Assembly: GCA_025929535.1 (NCBI GenBank)
Contig: JAICLZ010000031.1
Location: 1 to 47,631, forward strand
From: Gemmatimonadaceae bacterium
Lineage (GTDB): Bacteria > Gemmatimonadota > Gemmatimonadetes > Gemmatimonadales > Gemmatimonadaceae
Reading direction: 5' to 3'
Length of the DNA stretch: 47,631 bases
Shown here: in pieces, positions 44,061 through 47,631 of the stretch
Layout of the letters: each line of letters opens with the position of its first letter
Position numbering within the stretch: position 1 is the first letter of the stretch
Notes under the pieces: model-generated
Database searches by the model: none
The model's input: only the letters and a program-made list of their open reading frames with translations
Told to the model about the DNA's origin: nothing
Position numbers and translations under genes: made by a program

Positions 44061-45893
44061 TCAACCCTTCCCGAACGAGCTCCGCGACATCGCCTGGCGC
44101 ACGCAGTTGCGCCCGGCGCTCTTGGCCTGATAGAGCGCCATGTCGGCCGCAGGAAAGAGAAGGTCTCCCGCCTTCACGCTTTCGGTGTACGAGGCCACCC
44201 CGAACGAGGCCGTCACCTTGATCGGCGCACCGCCATTCGGCGGCTTCACCTGCAGCATCGAGACCGCCTGCCGCAGCCGCTCCGCCGTGCGCGATGCGCC
44301 GGCGAGATTCGTCTGCGGGAGCAGGATCGCGAGCTCCTCGCCTCCGTATCGCGCGCACAGATCGATCTCGCGAATCGTGCGCTCGGCCGCCCGCGCCACT
44401 TCCACGAGCACCTCGTCTCCACCCTGGTGCCCGTAGATGTCGTTCACCGTCTTGAAGAGATCGATGTCCAGCAGAATTAGCGAGACCGGCTGGCGGTGCC
44501 GGGCATGCTCGAGCAGATGATGCCGTAGGCGATCCTCGAACTGGCGCCGGTTCGCGAGCCCGGTAAGCGCATCGTGATTCGATTTTTTCGTCACGTCCTG
44601 CAGCTGCTCGACGTTCTTGAGCGCGACCGACGCGACCGGTGCGAGCATGGACAGGAGCTCGCCTTCGACGGCGGTCAGCTGTGCCTCTTCATCCCCCTCC
44701 ACGCACACGGCGCCGATGATGTCGTCGTCCACGGCCAGCGGCACGATCGCCAGCGAGCCGATGCGTCGCGAGGGCTCGAGCGGGCTGAATGGCAGACCTT
44801 CCGATTTTCTGTACGACTCGCGCACGGCCATGCGCGGCCTGTCCGGGTTGCGCAGAAACATCCCGATGATCGAATCGGGAGCAATCGCGAATCCGGGCTC
44901 GATGGTGTGCAGCGGCGTCACGGCCTCGACCGCCGCCGTCTGCTCCTCCGCGTGCCAGCGCACGAACGCGCACCTCGTACCGCCCGTGATGTCGAGCGCG
45001 CTCTTGCAGATCGAATCGCTGAGCGCCGCGAGATCCTGGCTTTTCTGAATCGTCTGCGCCGCGACGACGACCTTGTCCGCCTTGCCGCGATAGCGCCGCG
45101 TCTCCTTGCCGTCGCTCAGCATGTCGACGAGCAGCGTGAGGCGCGTGGCGAATCGCGGAAGAAATATTTTCGCGCGCTCGCGCGAGACACTCTCGCGATC
45201 CTCGGCGTACACGCCGATCGCACCGTGAAAGCGGCCTTCCTTTCCGACGGCAGCGGTGAGGAAGAACGACGGCTCGGTGTCGTAGTTCGTCGTGGGCAGT
45301 CCCTGCTGCACGGCCCAGTGCACGAGTGATTCGAGCGGCGGATTCGTCTCGAAGGTGATCTTGGGAATCGCGCTCGTCGCCGAGGAGATGGGGATGAGCT
45401 CGTCCGTGTCTCGCAGGTAGCGCCAGAGAACGACCTCGTCGCCGCCAACCTGCTCGCGCATCTCGCGCAGAAAGCGCGAGATCGTCTCCTGCTCCACATT
45501 GCTCTCCGGCTCGGCGTCCACCGCGAGCGAGCGGCGTGGCTCGGGAACAGTGCGTGAGCCGCGCGCGGGCGTCTCGAGCCCGCGCACCGAGCGCGTGGAC
45601 GGCGGCGCGGGACGCGGCGCCACGCCGTCCGGCACGATGCGCCCGAACGCCTCGCCGCCGATCACGGAAGCGATCGCGAGCGCCACGACGCTCACGATGA
45701 TCTTGATCGCCAGCGGATGCGCCGCGTATGGATCCACCGTCAACGCGAGCGCGGCGACGATGATCGCAGCGACGATCCCGATGCCCACTCCTTTCCGATA
45801 CGAAAGAAGCGCGGCGAAACAGCACATGAGCGCGAGGAGCGGTGAGCGTGCGACGCTGGCGGCGATGATCGCTGCCGCAGCGCACAACGCCAT
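44061..45893 (-). CDS. Membrane diguanylate cyclase with GAF-like sensor regions
   Basis: This 610-residue protein has two or three N-terminal membrane helices (about 1-85), a proline/arginine-rich linker, two GAF-like regions (about 130-260 and 275-430) and a GGDEF domain (about 440-600). The active site is RYGGEELAILLP (GGEEL at 517-521), and an intact RxxD inhibitory site, REID, lies at 508-511. It should make c-di-GMP with product feedback. The ATG at 45893 is the only start in this frame, which is open but start-less upstream. The upstream gap (45894-45966) contains no clear promoter, so it may be read from larB. Confidence 0.9.
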   Translation of the reverse strand: MALCAAAAIIAASVARSPLLALMCCFAALLSYRKGVGIGIVAAIIVAALALTVDPYAAHPLAIKIIVSVVALAIASVIGGEAFGRIVPDGVAPRPAPPSTRSVRGLETPARGSRTVPEPRRSLAVDAEPESNVEQETISRFLREMREQVGGDEVVLWRYLRDTDELIPISSATSAIPKITFETNPPLESLVHWAVQQGLPTTNYDTEPSFFLTAAVGKEGRFHGAIGVYAEDRESVSRERAKIFLPRFATRLTLLVDMLSDGKETRRYRGKADKVVVAAQTIQKSQDLAALSDSICKSALDITGGTRCAFVRWHAEEQTAAVEAVTPLHTIEPGFAIAPDSIIGMFLRNPDRPRMAVRESYRKSEGLPFSPLEPSRRIGSLAIVPLAVDDDIIGAVCVEGDEEAQLTAVEGELLSMLAPVASVALKNVEQLQDVTKKSNHDALTGLANRRQFEDRLRHHLLEHARHRQPVSLILLDIDLFKTVNDIYGHQGGDEVLVEVARAAERTIREIDLCARYGGEELAILLPQTNLAGASRTAERLRQAVSMLQVKPPNGGAPIKVTASFGVASYTESVKAGDLLFPAADMALYQAKSAGRNCVRQAMSRSSFGKG

Positions 45894-45966
45894 CAGAAGT
45901 ACCGGACGCGCCCGTTCAGGAAATGTGGCAGACAGACGTCGTCGCCTCGAGAACGGAAGAGGTTGA

Positions 45967-46716
45967 TCAGCGGTGGACTATGCGCGCAGCGGCGTACGCT
46001 GCACCGAATCCATTATCGATATTGACGACGGTTACGCCGGCCGCGCAACTGTTCAACATCGAAAGCAGAGCGGCAACTCCGCCGAGGCTCGCGCCGTATC
46101 CGACGCTGGTGGGAACGGCGATCACGGGGACAGCGACGAGCCCACCCACGACCGACGGGAGCGCGCCCTCCATCCCCGCGACGACGATGATCACGGCAGC
46201 GGATTGGAGCTGCGCTCCGCGAGAGAGTAACCGGTGAATTCCCGCAACGCCGACGTCCGTCAGCCGTTCCACCCTGCCCCCGAATGCCCTCGCACAGATC
46301 GCTGCCTCCTCGGCAACCGGCAGATCGCTCGTCCCCGCCGTGATGACCAGGATCGTGCCCTCCCGAACAGCCAACGGCGATTCCGGGGGCAGGTAGGCAA
46401 CCCGTCCAAGCGTGTGGAGCTCGGCCTTTGGAAAGCAGTCGGCGAGCGGCGCCCACATCTCGGGCTGCACGCGCGTGATCAGAAATCCCTCGCCGCCCAC
46501 GTTGAGCCGCGTGGCGATCGCCAGCACCTGCTCCACCGTTTTCCCTTGCGCAAAGACCACCTCGGGGAATCCCTGCCGCAGAGCGCGATGGTGGTCGATC
46601 GTCGCAAACGAAAGCGACTCGGCCTCGGGCAGTGCCAGCTGGCGAAGCGCCTCCGTGCTGTCGAGCTCTCCGCTCGCGACGCGGTCGAGAAGCACGCGCG
46701 TGCGCTCGAGATTCAC
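45967..46716 (-). CDS. larB: LarB, nickel-pincer nucleotide cofactor biosynthesis
   Basis: This 249-residue protein carboxylates and hydrolyses nicotinic acid adenine dinucleotide, the first step to the nickel-pincer cofactor of lactate racemase and related LarA enzymes. The C-terminal half resembles PurE: VITAGTSDLPVAEEA, VAGMEGALPSVVGGL and VPVIAVPTSVGYGA are characteristic. LarC and LarE, needed for the later steps, are not in this window. The GTG at 46716 overlaps the dus stop as GTGA. PurE is the main alternative, but the N-terminal half and length fit LarB. Confidence 0.9.
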   Translation of the reverse strand: MNLERTRVLLDRVASGELDSTEALRQLALPEAESLSFATIDHHRALRQGFPEVVFAQGKTVEQVLAIATRLNVGGEGFLITRVQPEMWAPLADCFPKAELHTLGRVAYLPPESPLAVREGTILVITAGTSDLPVAEEAAICARAFGGRVERLTDVGVAGIHRLLSRGAQLQSAAVIIVVAGMEGALPSVVGGLVAVPVIAVPTSVGYGASLGGVAALLSMLNSCAAGVTVVNIDNGFGAAYAAARIVHR

Positions 46717-47631
46717 GCCGCGAGCGTCTCCGCTTCCTGCTCCGGCGCCACGCGCTCCACCAAGTCGCCGCGCGCCACGGTCTCCAGATAATCTGCGAAG
46801 ATGCCTTCCACTTCCATGAGCGACGTGACGGCGTGCAGCCGCTTGCGGAGGTCGGCCGAGCCGGGAAGTCCCTTCACGTACCAGCCGAGATGCTTGCGGA
46901 ACTCGATGGCGGCACCGCGCTGATCGGCCTCATATGCGTCGGCCATGCGCGCGTGGTCGAGCGCGATGGCGAAGCGCTCCGACACGCCGGGCGCCGCAGG
47001 CATGGGCTGCCCGTCCAGCAGCGCACGTGCCTGATCGAAGATCCAGGGCTGGCCGAAGGAGCCGCGTCCCACCATGACGCCCGCGCACTTCGTGTGCTCG
47101 TGCATGCGCACGACATCGGCGGCGTTGCCGATGTCGCCGTTGCCGAGCACGGGAACGCGCACCGCCTGCACGACGGCGGCGATCTCATCCCAGTTCGCGC
47201 GACCGGAGTACATCTGCGTGCGCGAGCGCGCGTGCAGCGCGATCACGGCGGCGCCGGCATCCTCGCACACGCGCGCGATGCCCACCGGATCGCGCATCTC
47301 CTCGCTCCACCCGCTGCGGATCTTCGCGGTGACCGGGAGATGCGTGCGTGCGCGAACGCCGCGGATGATGTCGGCGACGAGCGAGAGATCCTTGAGACAT
47401 CCGGAACCGCCGTTGCGCTTCACGACCTTCTTCACCGGGCAGCCGAAGTTGATGTCGATGAAATCGGGCGCGAACACATCGGTCACTAGAGCGGCGGCAT
47501 CGCCCATGGCGAGCGGATCGGAACCGAAGATCTGCACGCCGATCGGGTGCTCCTCGGGCCCGAAGCGCAGCTTGGAGAGCGTGGCTTCGTTCTCGCGACG
47601 GATGCCCTCCGCGGAAAGAAACTCGGTGATC
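46713..47631 (-). CDS. tRNA-dihydrouridine synthase, N-terminus cut by window end
   Basis: About 306 residues are visible, and the frame stays open to the window edge. This flavoenzyme reduces uridine to dihydrouridine in tRNA. Seen are PIGVQIFGSDP, DINFGCPVKKVVKRNGGSG with the catalytic cysteine, VTAKIRSGW, ALHARSRTQMYSG and VLGNGDIGNAADVV, then MVGRGSFGQPWIF. The pattern is DusB-like. The N-terminal strand with the APMAGVT-type FMN motif lies beyond the edge. It overlaps larB by GTGA. Confidence 0.93.
   Translation of the reverse strand, partial: ITEFLSAEGIRRENEATLSKLRFGPEEHPIGVQIFGSDPLAMGDAAALVTDVFAPDFIDINFGCPVKKVVKRNGGSGCLKDLSLVADIIRGVRARTHLPVTAKIRSGWSEEMRDPVGIARVCEDAGAAVIALHARSRTQMYSGRANWDEIAAVVQAVRVPVLGNGDIGNAADVVRMHEHTKCAGVMVGRGSFGQPWIFDQARALLDGQPMPAAPGVSERFAIALDHARMADAYEADQRGAAIEFRKHLGWYVKGLPGSADLRKRLHAVTSLMEVEGIFADYLETVARGDLVERVAPEQEAETLAA

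Noticed and set aside
1..47631. CRISPR arrays, insertion sequences, prophage or genomic-island signs
   Set aside because: No regularly spaced repeats, transposase or integrase genes, or terminal repeats were found; codon use looks even across the window.

Overview
The window is about 67% GC with almost no non-coding DNA. Its roughly 40 protein genes are almost all housekeeping or signalling genes, usually joined by 4-bp ATGA or GTGA stop/start overlaps. Gene content suggests a free-living, high-GC, Gram-negative-type bacterium: lipoprotein HtrA, PE synthesis by PssA/Psd, B. subtilis-type PurF, PurS/PurQ/small PurL, PPDK, and a split methylmalonyl-CoA mutase with MeaB. Gemmatimonadota is my best guess. 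That is inference from gene content and style; no rRNA marker is present. I saw no insertion sequence, prophage, CRISPR array or free-standing tRNA.

Layout. (1) 1-11.1 kb, minus strand: VanZ-like, aspS, phoH, pgpH (c-di-AMP phosphodiesterase), ybeY, two CorC/CNNM-type CBS proteins, meaB, methylmalonyl-CoA mutase large subunit, and the start of a probable methyltransferase cut by the window edge. (2) 11.4-12.5 kb: rlmN alone on the plus strand, its 3' end overlapping a convergent operon. (3) 12.5-15.6 kb, minus: folK, panB, panC, a YqeK-like HD hydrolase and a LytR_C-domain membrane protein, behind a clear TTGACA-N17-TAAATT promoter. (4) 15.6-17.1 kb, plus: a short RqcH/NFACT protein. (5) 17.1-26.9 kb: the tryptophan genes on the minus strand, in the order GAF-domain protein, trpD, [lexA on the opposite strand], trpC, trpF, trpB, HEAT-repeat protein, HD-GYP protein, trpA. 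(6) 27.0-41.7 kb, plus: a long run of truA, a transaldolase-like protein without its catalytic lysine, HtrA lipoprotease, purB, purC, psd, pssA, purS, purQ, a small secreted protein, purL, purF and then ppdK. (7) 41.7-47.6 kb, minus: a nucleotidyltransferase/metallophosphoesterase pair, the tmRNA gene ssrA with recognisable promoter, tag frame and terminator, a GGDEF diguanylate cyclase, larB and a truncated tRNA-dihydrouridine synthase.

How the genes work together. Tryptophan synthesis is physically fused to what looks like a signalling unit: GAF protein at the head, HEAT plus HD-GYP between trpB and trpA. The HEAT and HD-GYP proteins share an N-terminal domain and are probably partners. Purine synthesis from PRPP to IMP is largely covered by purF/L/Q/S/C/B and is co-transcribed with PE synthesis. 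Two ribosome-rescue elements (tmRNA and an RqcH-like protein) and three cyclic-dinucleotide proteins (PgpH, HD-GYP, GGDEF) are present.

The most unusual items are the trp-embedded HEAT/HD-GYP pair, the transaldolase homologue with Glu85 and Asp28 in place of Lys and Asn, paired TTCGG-N6-TTCGG repeats between lexA and trpC, the overlapping nucleotidyltransferase/phosphoesterase pair beside ssrA, and a repeat-bearing secreted protein inside the purine operon. No single locus is proven to be a new system; the trp-embedded module is the best candidate.
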